DNA from: Vibrio pectenicida
Lineage (GTDB): Bacteria; Pseudomonadota; Gammaproteobacteria; Enterobacterales; Vibrionaceae
Assembly: GCA_024347015.1 (NCBI GenBank)
Contig: AP024889.1
Coordinates: 682,001 to 746,000 of the forward strand
Length of the DNA stretch: 64,000 nt
Direction: 5' to 3'
Below are positions 10,459 through 21,446 of this stretch, one piece after another. Each line of letters begins with the position of its first letter. The stretch's first letter is position 1. The notes under the pieces were generated by a model that searched no databases, had not been told where the DNA came from, and saw only the letters and a program-made list of their open reading frames with translations. The position numbers and the translations under genes were made by a program.

Positions 10459-11619
10459 ATGAAAATAATGCTAAAGCGAGCCATTATAGCTGCGGCAATT
10501 GTCGGCATCATCTCAGGGTGTGCTAGCGAAGAAGATACCGTTATTATGGCACCTGTCCCCAAAGTAAAGAGTGAATTTACCCCCAAAAGTCTCTGGAGTA
10601 GCAGTGTTGGTGATGGTGTTGGTCAATATTTTTCCAAACTCGCCCCTCAATATGCTTACGACAAAATTTTTGTGGCGAGTCGTGAAGGCGTCGTTAAGGC
10701 GTTTAATCCCGAGAGTGGTGGGACACTTTGGAAGCAAGATCTAGAACAAGATGTTCCTGTACGATTGTCGGGTGGCATTACTGCGGGTTACAGTCAGGTT
10801 TTTATTGGTAGTGAAAATGGTCAAGTCATTGCGCTTGATGAGGAAACTGGTGCAGTAAACTGGCGCGTTGATGTAGAAGGGGAAGTTCTTGCTGCCCCAG
10901 CTACGGATGATAACCTGGTTATGGTTCACACTACAACAGGTATGCTTATCGCACTTGATCAAGCGACGGGTGATGTAAAATGGACGATTAGCACTGAAGT
11001 TCCTAACCTGACTTTACGCGGCAATAGTGCACCAGTGACTGTTTCTGGTGGAGTATTCTGGGGAACTGCAGGTGGTCGTTTGGCTGCTGCCATAGTAGAA
11101 CGTGGTCAATTGATTTGGCAGCAACCGATTGGTACGCCCCAAGGTGCGACAGAAATTGATCGTTTGGTCGATGTTGATGCTTCACCATTATTGCTAGGTA
11201 GTATGCTTTATATTGTTGGATTTAATGGGCAATTAACCGCCGTTGATTTGCGCTCAGGTAAACCCATCTGGAAACGTAAATATTCCTCATCAACAAATTT
11301 AGCCAGTGACACTAGCCGGATATATTTAGTGACGGATAAAGATCACCTTGTTGCGGTAGATGCGAGAAGTGGTACCGAACTATGGAGCAACGAAAAGCTT
11401 GAAAATCGTTTACTGACTGCACCTGCGATCATTGATGATTATCTAGTAGTTGGGGATGTCGAAGGATATCTGCACTGGCTGGATCGAGATTCTGGAGAGT
11501 TTGTTGCGCAGCAGAAAATCAATAGTAGTGGTTTTGCTGTTGCTCCAATCTGGGTTGATGATGGTTATGTTGTAGTCACGAGAAATGGGCAAGTAAAGAA
11601 ACTGACCCTGACTAAGTGA
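10459..11619 (+). CDS. bamB: Outer-membrane assembly lipoprotein BamB
   Basis: 386 residues. ATG 10459 is chosen over the upstream in-frame GTG at 10450 because AAAAGG is then well spaced and the lipoprotein signal starts properly; Cys21 in IISGCAS is the lipidation site. The rest is an eight-bladed PQQ-type beta-propeller with repeated GxxxWxxD patterns (SGGTLWKQDLEQD, ETGAVNWRVDVEG, ATGDVKWTISTE, SGKPIWKRKY, SGTELWSNEK). BamB binds BamA and aids beta-barrel insertion. A terminator follows. Confidence 0.95.
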   Translation: MKIMLKRAIIAAAIVGIISGCASEEDTVIMAPVPKVKSEFTPKSLWSSSVGDGVGQYFSKLAPQYAYDKIFVASREGVVKAFNPESGGTLWKQDLEQDVPVRLSGGITAGYSQVFIGSENGQVIALDEETGAVNWRVDVEGEVLAAPATDDNLVMVHTTTGMLIALDQATGDVKWTISTEVPNLTLRGNSAPVTVSGGVFWGTAGGRLAAAIVERGQLIWQQPIGTPQGATEIDRLVDVDASPLLLGSMLYIVGFNGQLTAVDLRSGKPIWKRKYSSSTNLASDTSRIYLVTDKDHLVAVDARSGTELWSNEKLENRLLTAPAIIDDYLVVGDVEGYLHWLDRDSGEFVAQQKINSSGFAVAPIWVDDGYVVVTRNGQVKKLTLTK

Positions 11620-11640
11620 TCATGTGATACAATTCACATT

Positions 11641-11682
11641 CGGCTCCTTTCTGGCGACAGTTGGGGGCCGTTTGTTTGTTTT
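11641..11682 (+). terminator. Terminator after bamB
   Basis: Stem CGGCTCC/GGGGCCG (11641-11647 with 11664-11670; one G-T pair) followed by TTTGTTTGTTTT. Confidence 0.7.
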
Positions 11683-11703
11683 AGAGATTTGTAGAGTAAT
11701 GTG

Positions 11704-11755
11704 GTTATAGGTAAAAAACTCATGGTATGTATCGGATTGAGTTGTTACCTATAAC
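11704..11755. repeat. Long inverted repeat in the der leader
   Basis: GTTATAGGTAA (11704-11714) is exactly reversed as TTACCTATAAC (11745-11755). Inside it, AACTCA (11717-11722) pairs with TGAGTT (11738-11743). The result is an almost continuous 17-bp stem with a 15-nt loop, 33 bp before the der ATG. No T-run follows, so it is not an ordinary terminator. Its role is unknown. Confidence 0.7.
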
Positions 11756-11788
11756 TACATAAAAGAAAAGAATATTGTAGAGGTTGTT

Positions 11789-13276
11789 ATGGTTCCTGTA
11801 GTTGCTCTTGTAGGGCGTCCAAACGTTGGTAAATCAACGTTGTTTAACCGATTAACTCGTACTCGCGATGCCTTGGTTGCGGATTTCCCTGGTTTAACTC
11901 GTGACCGTAAATATGGACAAGCTAAGCTTGGTGAGCACGAATTTATCGTGATTGATACCGGTGGTATTGATGGCACTGAAGAAGGGGTTGAAACCAAGAT
12001 GGCTGAGCAGTCGCTTGCCGCGATTGATGAAGCCGATGTTGTGTTGTTTATGGTGGATGGCCGTGCGGGTCTAACACCTGCCGATATTGCAATTTCGAAT
12101 CATTTAAGAAAGCTTGAAAAGCCTTCAATGCTGGTAGTCAATAAAGTTGATGGCATTGATGCTGATGCAGCTTCCGCTGATTTCTGGCAGTTGGGTGTTG
12201 AGCAAATGTATCAAATTGCTGCGACCCATGGCCGTGGTGTCGGGGCTTTGATCGATCGAGCTCTTAACCCATTTGCTGAAAAAATGATAGAAGAAGCCGC
12301 AGGTGAAATTGAAGATTTAACAGATTTCGTTGATGAAGATGAAGAGAAGCTAGATTACACCGAAGAAGAAGCAGAAGAAGAGTTTAAGCGTCTACAAGAT
12401 CAGCCGATAAAATTGGCGATTATTGGTCGTCCTAATGTAGGGAAATCGACCCTAACTAATCGTATTTTGGGTGAAGAGCGTGTAGTTGTATATGATATGC
12501 CAGGGACAACTCGTGACTCTATTTATATTCCAATGGAACGTGATGATCGTGAATATGTTCTAATTGATACTGCTGGTGTTCGTCGCCGTAAACGTATCAA
12601 TGAAACGGTTGAGAAATTTTCGGTCGTTAAAACGTTAAAAGCCGTAGAAGATGCCAACGTAGTTTTACTTGTTATTGATGCACGTGAAAATATTTCAGAT
12701 CAGGATCTCAGTTTGCTCGGCTTTGCGTTGAACTCGGGTCGTTCTATTGTGATTGCGGTTAATAAGTGGGATGGTTTAGATAGCGATGTCAAAGAGCATG
12801 TGAAAAAAGAGCTCGATCGCCGTCTAGGTTTTGTTGATTTCGCACGTATTCACTTTATTTCGGCACTTCACGGTACTGGAGTTGGGCACTTATTTGAATC
12901 GGTTCAAGAAGCCTACAAATCAGCGACAACAAGAGTTGGAACGTCTGTATTGACCCGTATCATGAAAATAGCGACAGAAGATCATCAGCCACCTTTGGTT
13001 CGTGGTCGTAGAGTGAAGCTTAAGTACGCACATGCAGGTGGGTACAACCCTCCAATTGTGGTAATTCATGGTAATCAGGTTAATGAGTTGCCGGATTCTT
13101 ATAAGCGTTATCTAATGAATTATTACCGTAAGTCACTCGAGATCATGGGGACACCAATTCGTATTCAGTTCCAAAGTAGTGATAACCCATTTGAAGGTAA
13201 ATCAAATAAGATGACCCTGTCTCAGGAGCGCAAACGTAAACGACTCATGAGCATGATGAAAAATCGTAAAAAATAG
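11789..13276 (+). CDS. der: Ribosome-associated GTPase Der (EngA)
   Basis: 495 residues with two tandem GTPase domains, the hallmark of Der. The P-loops GRPNVGKS are at residues 9-16 and 213-220; each domain has DTGG/DTAG G3 and NKxD G4 motifs (NKVDG, NKWDG). An acidic linker (~170-200) separates them. The C-terminal KH-like domain (~375-495) ends in a basic tail ([14 protein letters not shown]). Der acts in 50S subunit maturation and is essential. It is monocistronic here, between the bamB terminator and its own. Confidence 0.97.
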   Translation: MVPVVALVGRPNVGKSTLFNRLTRTRDALVADFPGLTRDRKYGQAKLGEHEFIVIDTGGIDGTEEGVETKMAEQSLAAIDEADVVLFMVDGRAGLTPADIAISNHLRKLEKPSMLVVNKVDGIDADAASADFWQLGVEQMYQIAATHGRGVGALIDRALNPFAEKMIEEAAGEIEDLTDFVDEDEEKLDYTEEEAEEEFKRLQDQPIKLAIIGRPNVGKSTLTNRILGEERVVVYDMPGTTRDSIYIPMERDDREYVLIDTAGVRRRKRINETVEKFSVVKTLKAVEDANVVLLVIDARENISDQDLSLLGFALNSGRSIVIAVNKWDGLDSDVKEHVKKELDRRLGFVDFARIHFISALHGTGVGHLFESVQEAYKSATTRVGTSVLTRIMKIATEDHQPPLVRGRRVKLKYAHAGGYNPPIVVIHGNQVNELPDSYKRYLMNYYRKSLEIMGTPIRIQFQSSDNPFEGKSNKMTLSQERKRKRLMSMMKNRKK

Positions 13277-13282
13277 TATTTG

Positions 13283-13313
13283 AAAGCGCCTTATATAATA
13301 GGCGCTTTTTTTT
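13283..13313 (+). terminator. Rho-independent terminator after der
   Basis: Stem AGCGCCT/AGGCGCT (13285-13291 with 13300-13306) with an 8-nt AT loop and seven T. Confidence 0.9.
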
Positions 13314-13326
13314 GGAGGAGATATAG

Positions 13327-14193
13327 ATGCCAGTTACGCCAACTATTATCAGTTTTTGCCATGATATTTGGTGTCTTAGTTCACCAGTGCAGATGGTGGA
13401 AAGTGATAGCAAGTATTTCTATGTTATAACCCAGACAACACCATTTCATCCTGTGAGCCATATCTGGCCAGATCATCCAGCAGATAGAGGTACATTAGAT
13501 GAATATCCTGTTATTGACTGCCAAGTAGGGGCCGTTGAGTTATCTAGTGGTCAATTATTCGTTGGTTGTGATATTCCGGTTCGACGTGATGAGAATGGGT
13601 GGGCATTTGTTGTTGTTCATTGTTTAGAGAAGGGTTGCGTTAATTTGAGTGTTGGTCAGGAAGTCACTTTGATGGTGGATAAACCTTACCAGCAAACATT
13701 AAGCCGAGGACACAGTGCAGGTCATATGGCGTCACTTGCACTCAATAAAGTGCTGGTTGAGCTGGGGTATTGGCGTAAAGATGCTGAACGTAAAGATCCG
13801 CATGGTTACTGTGATTTTAACAGTTACGCTCAGCTAACTAGCTTGGTTGGAAAAGACCAATGTGTTGATACCTACCGTTTAGGAAAGACGCTGCGTAAAC
13901 GTGGCTTAAACAGCGCTGAGCTGTTTAGTACTCTTAACAGGGTAGAGGAACAAGTAAATATTCAACTAGAACAATGGTTAATGCTGAAAACCGAGGTTAA
14001 TATTAAGTGCTGTGGTGATAGTTTAACAGATTCACGTTATTGGCAATGTGATTTGGGAGAGGGTGTTATTGCTGAAATGCCATGTGGTGGTACTCATGTT
14101 CGGAGCTTACAGGAGTTCAAAGAAATTCGTATAACTTTAACTCAATTAGATGAACAGAACATTGAAATGCACACTCATGTATTGGCAATATGA
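13327..14193 (+). CDS. AlaX-like alanyl-tRNA editing hydrolase
   Basis: 288 residues. It carries the two halves of the zinc site of the AlaRS editing domain: His129-x3-His133 (RGHSAGHMAS) and Cys253-x3-His257 (MPCGGTHVRS). Stand-alone proteins of this family (AlaX) hydrolyse mischarged Ser- or Gly-tRNA-Ala. The N-terminal ~90 residues fit the accessory beta-barrel seen in longer AlaX forms. The start has GGAGGAGATATAG ahead of it. Family assignment is from motifs; which mischarged tRNA it clears cannot be read from sequence. It stands between der and yfgJ, where E. coli has no such gene as far as I recall. Confidence 0.8.
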   Translation: MPVTPTIISFCHDIWCLSSPVQMVESDSKYFYVITQTTPFHPVSHIWPDHPADRGTLDEYPVIDCQVGAVELSSGQLFVGCDIPVRRDENGWAFVVVHCLEKGCVNLSVGQEVTLMVDKPYQQTLSRGHSAGHMASLALNKVLVELGYWRKDAERKDPHGYCDFNSYAQLTSLVGKDQCVDTYRLGKTLRKRGLNSAELFSTLNRVEEQVNIQLEQWLMLKTEVNIKCCGDSLTDSRYWQCDLGEGVIAEMPCGGTHVRSLQEFKEIRITLTQLDEQNIEMHTHVLAI

Positions 14194-14461
14194 TAACTAA
14201 TGGATCTTTTTATACAATACTGAAAAGTTAGTCTCATTGATTTAATTTTAGATTTTTATCCTTTTTAAAATCCAAATGCAGAATATGTAACTTATGCTTT
14301 CGGTGTGTGGTGATATAAATGTTCTTTTATGGCCAGATCGCTGATCAAAATGGATTTAGCCTATGATCGGATAATGATCTCCATGCAGAGTAATATCGAT
14401 CAAGTACAAACTTAATGTTTCGGTATACGATAGCTAATATTTATCAGGAAACGCTGAAGTT

Positions 14462-14686
14462 ATGAATAAAGAACAGTGCCCCGCTTGTGATTTTGATCTT
14501 ATCTGGCAGGGAAATTACCATTGTGTGCGGTGCGAAAATGACTTTAACAAACTCGGTTATTGCCTTGATTGTGAAGCTCAGCTTGAAAAACTTCAAGCGT
14601 GCGGTGCGAGTAATTATTTCTGTAATCAGTGCAATGAACTGAAGTCTAAATCTCGAGTGAAGTTCTTATTGATTAAACAGACATAA
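14462..14686 (+). CDS. yfgJ: Zinc-ribbon protein YfgJ-like
   Basis: 74 residues with many paired cysteines: C6/C9, C21/C24, C34/C37, C47 and C54/C57, enough for two zinc-ribbon knuckles. This pattern and the position between der and xseA match the small YfgJ family of unknown function. There is no signal peptide, so it is probably cytoplasmic. A role in nucleic-acid or protein contacts would be a guess. Confidence 0.75.
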   Translation: MNKEQCPACDFDLIWQGNYHCVRCENDFNKLGYCLDCEAQLEKLQACGASNYFCNQCNELKSKSRVKFLLIKQT

Positions 14687-14764
14687 ATTTTTGCAAACGT
14701 AAGCAAGTGGCGTCGAGTTGTTTGATATTTATAACTGAAACTATGTTAGATAAGTACTTTCTTG

Positions 14765-16099
14765 CTAAGACACAGTGGAGTGTATTTCACCATCACCTAA
14801 ACGAGTGATTATTGCATCGCCAGCTTTAACGTCTTTTGTGCTAGTAAGGATGTGGCCCGATGAAGTTTGGGTGATGGAATAGCCGCGTTTCAAAGTGGCT
14901 AATGGACTAACTGTATCAAGCTTTTCACCAGCCAAAGATAGTTGATGACGAGATCTAAGCAGTTTTTTTTCCATGCAATCGATGAGTTTTTGCTCGAGCC
15001 TTTTTAATGTTGATCTTTGCTCACTCATATGACGAATTGGTGTATGTAACTGCAGTTTATATTGCTGACGTTCAATATTCTGGCGTTGAGACACTAAATA
15101 GATGTTCATTGCCCTTTGTAAGCGCGTAGATAACTCATCAAGTTGTTGGTTTTGTCTCTGTAATTGATAAGTAGGGTGCTGACGTTCCAATCGATGCTGC
15201 AATGCAGTGGCTGCTTGCTTATATCTGTTTATATAGCTGCTAAAGGCACTTTGTAATCTGTTTTGAAAACTATTGAATGCTTGTAATTTGTGGCTGTTAT
15301 CACGGCTAACGAGCTCTGCAGCAGCCGATGGTGTTGCTGCGCGTAGATCGGCTACGAAATCACTGATGGTAACATCAATTTCATGCCCAACAGCACTGAT
15401 CACTGGGATTTGACTTGCTGCAATAGTGCGAGCAACTATTTCATGGTTAAAACACCATAGATCCTCAAGAGAGCCTCCTCCACGACCAACAATTAATACA
15501 TCGCATTCTTTACGGCTGTTAGCACATCCTATTGCTTGAGCAATCTGAATAGCCGCATCTTCTCCTTGTACTACAGTCGGGTAAATAATGACATCAAGTG
15601 AAGGATCGCGACGCTTAAGTACATTGAGGATATCAAACAGTGCCGCTCCAGTTTTTGAAGTAATAATACCAACACATCTGGGGTGTTCTGGCAGTGGTTG
15701 TTTGCTGCTATGAGCAAATAATCCCTCGCTTGCCAACTTGATTTTAAGCTCTTCAAATTGTTGTTGCAGACGCCCATCTCCCTCTGGCTGCATACTCTCT
15801 ATGATTAATTGGTAATCACCGCGAGGTTCATATAGTGATAGCCGCGCTTTGACGAGTACTTGATGACCGTTCTGAGGTTTAAAGGTGACACGACGATTGT
15901 TGCCACGGAACATTGCACATTTGACTTGGGCACGGGAGTCTTTAAGAGTGAGGTACCAGTGACCAGAAGCGGGGGCTGAGAAATTGGATATTTCACCTAA
16001 AAGCCAAACTATGCCGATTTCATTTTCGAGTAAAAGACGAACTTCAGAGTTTAGACGAGAAACAGTAAAGATATTTTGGTTACTGACAGATGACACCAT
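14765..16099 (-). CDS. xseA: Exodeoxyribonuclease VII large subunit
   Basis: 444 residues from ATG 16099 ([11 protein letters not shown]). The frame is open upstream to 16150, but family homology starts at NIFTVSRLN, so the shorter form is preferred. An OB-fold (~10-110, [21 protein letters not shown]) is followed by the nuclease domain with conserved [14 protein letters not shown] and AVGHEIDVT, then a long coiled coil (~280-390). With XseB it degrades single-stranded DNA to oligonucleotides in mismatch repair and recombination. It is divergent from guaB, as in E. coli. Confidence 0.95.
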   Translation of the reverse strand: MVSSVSNQNIFTVSRLNSEVRLLLENEIGIVWLLGEISNFSAPASGHWYLTLKDSRAQVKCAMFRGNNRRVTFKPQNGHQVLVKARLSLYEPRGDYQLIIESMQPEGDGRLQQQFEELKIKLASEGLFAHSSKQPLPEHPRCVGIITSKTGAALFDILNVLKRRDPSLDVIIYPTVVQGEDAAIQIAQAIGCANSRKECDVLIVGRGGGSLEDLWCFNHEIVARTIAASQIPVISAVGHEIDVTISDFVADLRAATPSAAAELVSRDNSHKLQAFNSFQNRLQSAFSSYINRYKQAATALQHRLERQHPTYQLQRQNQQLDELSTRLQRAMNIYLVSQRQNIERQQYKLQLHTPIRHMSEQRSTLKRLEQKLIDCMEKKLLRSRHQLSLAGEKLDTVSPLATLKRGYSITQTSSGHILTSTKDVKAGDAIITRLGDGEIHSTVS

Positions 16100-16185
16100 G
16101 AGTCTCATAGGCGTGAGTATGGAAGTTAGCGGCAATATAATACATAGCAAGGGGGGGAATGCAAGAAAAAAATTAAAAAAAATAT

Positions 16186-16213
16186 AGTAAAACGATTGCG
16201 TTAGCCGTATAAT
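16186..16213 (+). promoter_or_regulatory. guaB promoter with PurR-like operator
   Basis: Positions 16186-16201, read on the minus strand, give ACGCAATCGTTTTACT, which matches the PurR consensus ACGCAAACGTTTTCGT at 13 of 16 places. A perfect -10 (TATAAT, 16208-16213) follows 6 bp later, so a bound repressor would cover the -35 and spacer. Purine-dependent repression of guaBA is inferred. Confidence 0.55.
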
Positions 16214-16328
16214 CCCACCGCAATATCTAATCCAAATGCAGTAAAGCTTAATGGCTAACTGCTCTCATTATGCGAAACGATGATGATAGGATTACTCTTT
16301 TTACTCCTTTAATTGTGAGATATTGCAA

Positions 16329-17792
16329 ATGCTAAGAATTGCCAAAGAAGCGCTGACATTCGATGATGTATTGCTAGTGCCAGCACACTCCACTGTTCTC
16401 CCAAATACAGCTGATCTTCGCACTCAGCTGACGAAAAACATCACTCTAAATATACCAATGATTTCGGCGTCTATGGACACTGTGACCGAAGCTCGCTTAG
16501 CTATAGCACTTGCTCAAGAAGGTGGTATCGGCTTTATCCATAAGAATATGTCGATTGAGCAGCAAGCTCATATGGTTCACCAAGTGAAAATTTATGAAGC
16601 TGGCGTAGTCTCTCATCCGGTTACAGTAAACCCGGATGCCACGATTGCGGATGTTATTGCCCTGACAGAAAAACATGGTTTTGCCGGTTTTCCAGTTGTG
16701 ACTGATACCAAGGAATTGGTAGGCATTATTACAGGTCGAGATGTGAGATTTGTTACCGATTTAACGAAGAAAGTTAAAGTGGTAATGACACCTAAAGAGC
16801 GTTTGGCTTCAGTAAGAGAAGGTGCTACTCGTGAAGACGTTCAAGAGAAGATGCATGAAGCTCGCGTAGAAAAAGTATTGGTTGTTAACGGTGAATTCCA
16901 ACTGACCGGGATGATCACAGCAAAAGATTTTCATAAAGCAGAGCGTAAACCTAACGCATGTAAAGATGAGCAAGGGCGTTTACGCGTTGGCGCGGCAGTA
17001 GGTGCTGGTGCGGGTAACGAAGAACGCGTAGCAGCATTGGTTGAAGCTGGCGTTGATGTTCTACTTATTGATTCTTCTCATGGTCATTCGGAAGGGGTTC
17101 TTAATCGTATTCGTGAAACTCGTGCTGCTTATCCAGATTTAGATATCATTGGTGGTAATGTTGCCACTAGTGCTGGTGCACTTGCGTTGATTGAAGCTGG
17201 AGTCAGTGCGGTAAAAGTGGGGATTGGCCCAGGTTCTATTTGTACGACTCGTATAGTTACTGGTGTCGGAGTGCCACAAGTCACGGCTATTGCTGATGCG
17301 GCAGCGGTTGCAAATGAATACGGTATCCCTGTTATTGCTGATGGCGGCATTCGTTTCTCTGGTGATATCTGTAAAGCTATTGTCGCTGGCGCTTCGTGTG
17401 TCATGGTGGGTTCTATGTTTGCTGGTACAGAAGAAGCCCCTGGTGAGGTCATTTTATATAATGGTCGTTCATATAAAGCATATCGTGGTATGGGTTCTTT
17501 GGGAGCTATGTCTCAAGGCTCTTCTGATCGATATTTCCAATCAGATAATGCGGCGGATAAGCTAGTTCCTGAAGGTATTGAAGGCCGAATTGCATATAAA
17601 GGTCGTTTAAAAGAGATTGTTCATCAACAAATAGGCGGTTTGCGTTCAAGTATGGGTCTGACTGGTAGCCCTACGATTGAAGATATGCGCACTAAAGCTG
17701 AGTTTGTTCGAATCTCTGGTGCTGGAATGAAAGAATCCCACGTACACGATGTTCAAATTACTAAGGAAGCGCCTAACTACCGTTTGGGATAA
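16329..17792 (+). CDS. guaB: IMP dehydrogenase
   Basis: 487 residues from ATG 16329 ([16 protein letters not shown]). Two TTG-started residues upstream in frame are disregarded. It oxidises IMP to XMP with NAD+, the committed step to GMP. The TIM barrel is interrupted by a CBS pair (~95-200). The catalytic loop [15 protein letters not shown] places Cys305 as nucleophile, and the flap carries RGMGSLGAM. guaA follows 153 nt downstream, forming the guaBA unit. Confidence 0.97.
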   Translation: MLRIAKEALTFDDVLLVPAHSTVLPNTADLRTQLTKNITLNIPMISASMDTVTEARLAIALAQEGGIGFIHKNMSIEQQAHMVHQVKIYEAGVVSHPVTVNPDATIADVIALTEKHGFAGFPVVTDTKELVGIITGRDVRFVTDLTKKVKVVMTPKERLASVREGATREDVQEKMHEARVEKVLVVNGEFQLTGMITAKDFHKAERKPNACKDEQGRLRVGAAVGAGAGNEERVAALVEAGVDVLLIDSSHGHSEGVLNRIRETRAAYPDLDIIGGNVATSAGALALIEAGVSAVKVGIGPGSICTTRIVTGVGVPQVTAIADAAAVANEYGIPVIADGGIRFSGDICKAIVAGASCVMVGSMFAGTEEAPGEVILYNGRSYKAYRGMGSLGAMSQGSSDRYFQSDNAADKLVPEGIEGRIAYKGRLKEIVHQQIGGLRSSMGLTGSPTIEDMRTKAEFVRISGAGMKESHVHDVQITKEAPNYRLG

Positions 17793-17892
17793 TGACTACT
17801 GACTGCCCCCATACATGTGGATAAGGCAGACTCGGGAATATTTAAATCAATCTCAAGCAAAAATGTTTATTTTTCCTTGGTAGATCAATTTA

Positions 17893-17912
17893 GAGGCGAC
17901 TTTGCTCGCCTC
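17893..17912 (+). other. Hairpin in the guaB-guaA intergenic region
   Basis: A perfect 7-bp stem GAGGCGA/TCGCCTC with a 6-nt loop lies 34 bp before the guaA start. Only short T-runs follow. It may tune guaA expression relative to guaB. Confidence 0.45.
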
Positions 17913-17945
17913 AGTTTAATAACAAAGCTTATAAGACTGTTCAAA

Positions 17946-19499
17946 ATGACTAAAAATATCCATGACCAACGTATTCTGATCTTGGACTTCGGTTCTCAAT
18001 ACACTCAACTTGTTGCTCGCCGCGTCCGTGAAATCGGCGTTTACTGTGAGCTGTGGAGCTGGGATGTCGATGAGTCTGATATTCGTGAATTTAACCCAAA
18101 CGGAATCATCCTCTCGGGTGGGCCAGAAAGTGTTACAGAAGGTAATTCACCACGCGCGCCCCAATATGTTTTTGACTCAGGAGTACCTGTGCTTGGCGTA
18201 TGCTACGGCATGCAAACCATGGCTGAGCAGTTAGGTGGTAAAGTGTCTACGTCTGAAGAGCGTGAATTTGGCTATGCTGCTGTTCAAGTATCTGGTGAGT
18301 CTTCTATTTTCAAAGATCTTGAAGCAACTCAAGATGTTTGGATGAGCCATGGTGATAAAGTAGTCGATCTTCCAGTGGGGTTTGTTAAAGTTGGTGACAC
18401 AGAAACTTGCCCTTACGCTGCAATAGCAAATGAAGATAAGAGGTATTTCGGAGTTCAATTTCATCCTGAAGTAACGCATACAAAACATGGTTTGCAAATA
18501 CTAGAGAACTTTATTCTTGGTGTATGTGGCTGTGAACGTCTTTGGACTTCTGGATCTATTATTGAAGATGCCGTTGCGCGTATTAAAGAACAGGTTGGTG
18601 GTGATGAGGTTATCCTAGGCCTATCTGGTGGTGTTGATTCTTCTGTTGTTGCCATGCTAGTTCACCGTGCAATTGGTGACAGATTAACTTGTGTATTTGT
18701 CGATAATGGCTTGCTTCGTTTAAACGAAGGTCAGCAAGTTATGGATATGTTTGGTGATAAGTTTGGGCTTAACATCATTAAAGTTAATGCTGAAAATAGA
18801 TTCTTAACAGCACTTGAAGGCAAGTCTGATCCAGAAGATAAGCGTAAGGCTATCGGCCATGTGTTTGTGGATGTATTTGACGAGGAATCCAAGAAGCTTA
18901 AAAACGCTAAATGGCTAGCTCAAGGAACAATTTACCCTGACGTGATTGAATCTGCGGCATCTAAAACGGGTAAAGCGCATGTGATCAAATCTCATCATAA
19001 TGTCGGTGGCTTGCCTGATGACATGGAGATGGGGCTTGTTGAACCACTTCGTGAATTGTTTAAAGATGAAGTACGTAAGATTGGCTTAGAACTTGGTTTG
19101 CCTTACGACATGCTTTATCGACATCCATTCCCAGGACCAGGCTTAGGCGTGCGCGTGCTTGGTGAGGTTAAGAAAGAGTATTGCGATTTACTTCGCCGAG
19201 CGGATGCGATTTTTATTGAAGAACTTCATGCTGCGGATTTATATCATAAAGTATCTCAGGCCTTTACCGTATTCTTGCCAGTTCGCTCTGTCGGTGTAAT
19301 GGGGGATGGACGCAAATACGACTGGGTTGTTTCTTTGCGAGCTGTAGAAACCATTGACTTTATGACAGCGCATTGGGCCCACCTACCTTATGATTTCCTA
19401 GGTAAGGTTTCTAACCGCATTATCAATGAAATTGATGGTATTTCACGTGTAGTTTACGACATATCAGGTAAACCACCAGCCACGATTGAATGGGAATAA
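17946..19499 (+). CDS. guaA: GMP synthase (glutamine-hydrolysing)
   Basis: 517 residues from ATG 17946 ([18 protein letters not shown]). The frame opens 43 codons earlier at 17817, but that part lacks family homology and contains a hairpin, so it is taken as leader. Class I glutamine amidotransferase with Cys86 (GVCYGMQT) and the FHPEVTHT histidine/glutamate motif, then an ATP-pyrophosphatase domain with SGGVDSS (227-233) and the C-terminal dimerisation domain ending in PPATIEWE. It aminates XMP to GMP. A terminator follows. Confidence 0.97.
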   Translation: MTKNIHDQRILILDFGSQYTQLVARRVREIGVYCELWSWDVDESDIREFNPNGIILSGGPESVTEGNSPRAPQYVFDSGVPVLGVCYGMQTMAEQLGGKVSTSEEREFGYAAVQVSGESSIFKDLEATQDVWMSHGDKVVDLPVGFVKVGDTETCPYAAIANEDKRYFGVQFHPEVTHTKHGLQILENFILGVCGCERLWTSGSIIEDAVARIKEQVGGDEVILGLSGGVDSSVVAMLVHRAIGDRLTCVFVDNGLLRLNEGQQVMDMFGDKFGLNIIKVNAENRFLTALEGKSDPEDKRKAIGHVFVDVFDEESKKLKNAKWLAQGTIYPDVIESAASKTGKAHVIKSHHNVGGLPDDMEMGLVEPLRELFKDEVRKIGLELGLPYDMLYRHPFPGPGLGVRVLGEVKKEYCDLLRRADAIFIEELHAADLYHKVSQAFTVFLPVRSVGVMGDGRKYDWVVSLRAVETIDFMTAHWAHLPYDFLGKVSNRIINEIDGISRVVYDISGKPPATIEWE

Positions 19500-19524
19500 T
19501 TTCAGACTTATTTGTTCTTTTTTA

Positions 19525-19549
19525 AGCTAGCTTTGATGCTGGCTTTTTT
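19525..19549 (+). terminator. Rho-independent terminator after guaA
   Basis: Stem AGCTAGC/GCTGGCT (one G-T pair), TTTGAT loop, then a T-run to 19549. Confidence 0.85.
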
Positions 19550-19750
19550 GTATATGCTTACTTTTTGTTACTCTATTTAATTGATTGTATTTTTGAAGCC
19601 AGTTTGCATTTTTGGTCGCTAGCAAAGCTTTATCCCTCCTCACAACCTCAAGATCACTCGCAACTTAAGCTTAGGTTAATGCTTATGTGGTGAATATTTT
19701 TATTGCCTTTTCTAATCTTTTCTTGCCTCTTATTAACAAGGAAAAGTGTG

Positions 19751-21364
19751 ATGAGAAAAGCAAGTTACTTGGTTGCTACCTTATGTGTGTATGCTACCTC
19801 TCCAAGTTGGGCTGCAATAAATATTCAGCCAGATCCGCTTAATCCAACTGGGTACGTTATTAAACGTTCTGATATTGAAGCGGTAGAGCAAGAACAGACT
19901 TCGAACCCCATGTACCAAGTTTGGTCTCAAGCGCTTGGGACGGTACCTAACGATATTGTTGAAGCGATAGAACCTGGTTTAGACAGTAACCCGAGTAACG
20001 TAAAACGTGCAGAAAGAGTATTTCCAAAGCAGGAGTGGGACTTTCTTACTCATATGGCAACGTTTGAATATAGCTATATTCGGTTCTTACGTGCAATAGG
20101 CAAGTTTCCAGCATTTTGTGGTTTGTACACGGATGGAAGAGATGCGGATGCGATTTGTAAGCGCTCGATTGTAACGGCATTTGCTCATTTTGCTCAGGAA
20201 ACTGGCGGACATATTGCTAAAGATAACACTTCTGATAATCCACTTGGATTAGAAGAATGGCAGCAAGCTTTAGTTCATGTGCGAGAAATGGGGTGGTCTG
20301 AAGGTGATGTCGGATACACGACAGGTTGCGGTCAGAATAATTGGCAGAATAGAAAGTGGCCATGTGGTGCTGGGCAGGGGTATTTCGGGCGAGGTGCAAA
20401 GCAATTGTCCTATCATTTCAACTATGGGGCTTTTTCAGAGGTCATGTTTGCAGGGGATGCAACAGTCTTACTCAATAACCCCGGTTTAGTTGCAGATTCA
20501 TGGCTTAATCTTGCTTCTGCAATCTGGTTTTTTCTGACCCCACAAGCTCCCAAACCCGCAATGCTACATGTGATTGATGGAACTTGGCAGCCATCTCAGC
20601 GAGAGATTGATGCCGGTATTGGGTATGGTTTTGGCACCACCATAAATATCATCAATGGGGGAATAGAGTGCGGGGCGCAGAATAAAGATAAAGGCCAGCC
20701 AGTCAATCGAATAAAATACTGGCAGGGTTTATCGTCTCATTATCAGATCCCTCTCAGTCTTGATGAAAAAGATACCTGTTGGCAGCAAACCCCATATGGT
20801 AGCCTCAACCTTGATGGGGCTGAAGATGTGCTTTACACCAATTGGGATGGTAACTGGAAATATTACCCTAATCGTCCCGCGGGCTATTCATTTGAATGTG
20901 AGCTAGTTGGTTTTCAAACCGCGTATTCAGCCCTTGTCGCTGGTGATTATGAAAAATGCGTCACTAACTTCTATAAGTCTCATACTCAGTGGCCAGAGGT
21001 TCGCATTGTTGACCAACTTGATGTCCCTGATCCTAATAAAGGCAAGGAATGGAATGTTAACAAGCAATATATGGCGGGTGAAGAAGTCAATTACAAGAAA
21101 AATACATACCAAGCCAAGTGGTGGACAAAAGGAGATAGACCAGATTTAGGTGGGCCTTGGGAGGAAATGTTAGATGGGCCAACAAAGCCAAATCCAAGTG
21201 AGTTTATTCCTTGGCAAGATGGAGTCACTCAGGTGAGCGATGGAGATAAAGTGATTCACAATGGAAAATGCTTTAGTGCTAAAAATGGACCAGGAGTGTG
21301 GGATACGCCCCTTCAGTCAAATTGGTTCTGGGATGAAATTCAGTGCCCATCGTTTGAACTTTAA
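19751..21364 (+). CDS. Secreted GH19 chitinase with chitin-binding modules
   Basis: 537 residues from ATG 19751, with AAGGA before it; the frame is open upstream but the Sec signal begins MRKASYLVATLCVYATSPSWA. The catalytic GH19 domain covers ~90-400: general acid Glu150 in HFAQETGGH, and GYFGRGAKQLSYHFNYG in the cleft. A type 5/12 carbohydrate-binding module follows (~430-475, with AKWWTKGDRP at 453-462). A last ~45 residues (GKCFSAKNG...WDEIQC) look like a second small binding module. It would hydrolyse chitin outside the cell, fitting Vibrio chitin use. V. cholerae also has a chitinase beside guaA. Confidence 0.92.
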   Translation: MRKASYLVATLCVYATSPSWAAINIQPDPLNPTGYVIKRSDIEAVEQEQTSNPMYQVWSQALGTVPNDIVEAIEPGLDSNPSNVKRAERVFPKQEWDFLTHMATFEYSYIRFLRAIGKFPAFCGLYTDGRDADAICKRSIVTAFAHFAQETGGHIAKDNTSDNPLGLEEWQQALVHVREMGWSEGDVGYTTGCGQNNWQNRKWPCGAGQGYFGRGAKQLSYHFNYGAFSEVMFAGDATVLLNNPGLVADSWLNLASAIWFFLTPQAPKPAMLHVIDGTWQPSQREIDAGIGYGFGTTINIINGGIECGAQNKDKGQPVNRIKYWQGLSSHYQIPLSLDEKDTCWQQTPYGSLNLDGAEDVLYTNWDGNWKYYPNRPAGYSFECELVGFQTAYSALVAGDYEKCVTNFYKSHTQWPEVRIVDQLDVPDPNKGKEWNVNKQYMAGEEVNYKKNTYQAKWWTKGDRPDLGGPWEEMLDGPTKPNPSEFIPWQDGVTQVSDGDKVIHNGKCFSAKNGPGVWDTPLQSNWFWDEIQCPSFEL

Positions 21365-21387
21365 AGGCTTTTCGTACGGGAAAATAT

Positions 21388-21419
21388 AAAGGGGTTAACA
21401 CATTGCTAACCCCTTTTTT
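21388..21419. terminator. Bidirectional terminator, chitinase / alanine symporter
   Basis: Stem AAAGGGGTTA with TAACCCCTTT, 9-nt loop, T-run on the plus strand and A/T-rich flank on the minus strand. It serves both convergent genes. Confidence 0.85.
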
Positions 21420-21446
21420 ACCACTGCTTTTATCTTAATTAGTGTC

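Noticed and set aside
17817..17945. N-terminal extension of GuaA from an upstream in-frame ATG
   Set aside because: The 43 extra residues lack family similarity and contain a hairpin; the start at 17946 fits the known GuaA N-terminus.
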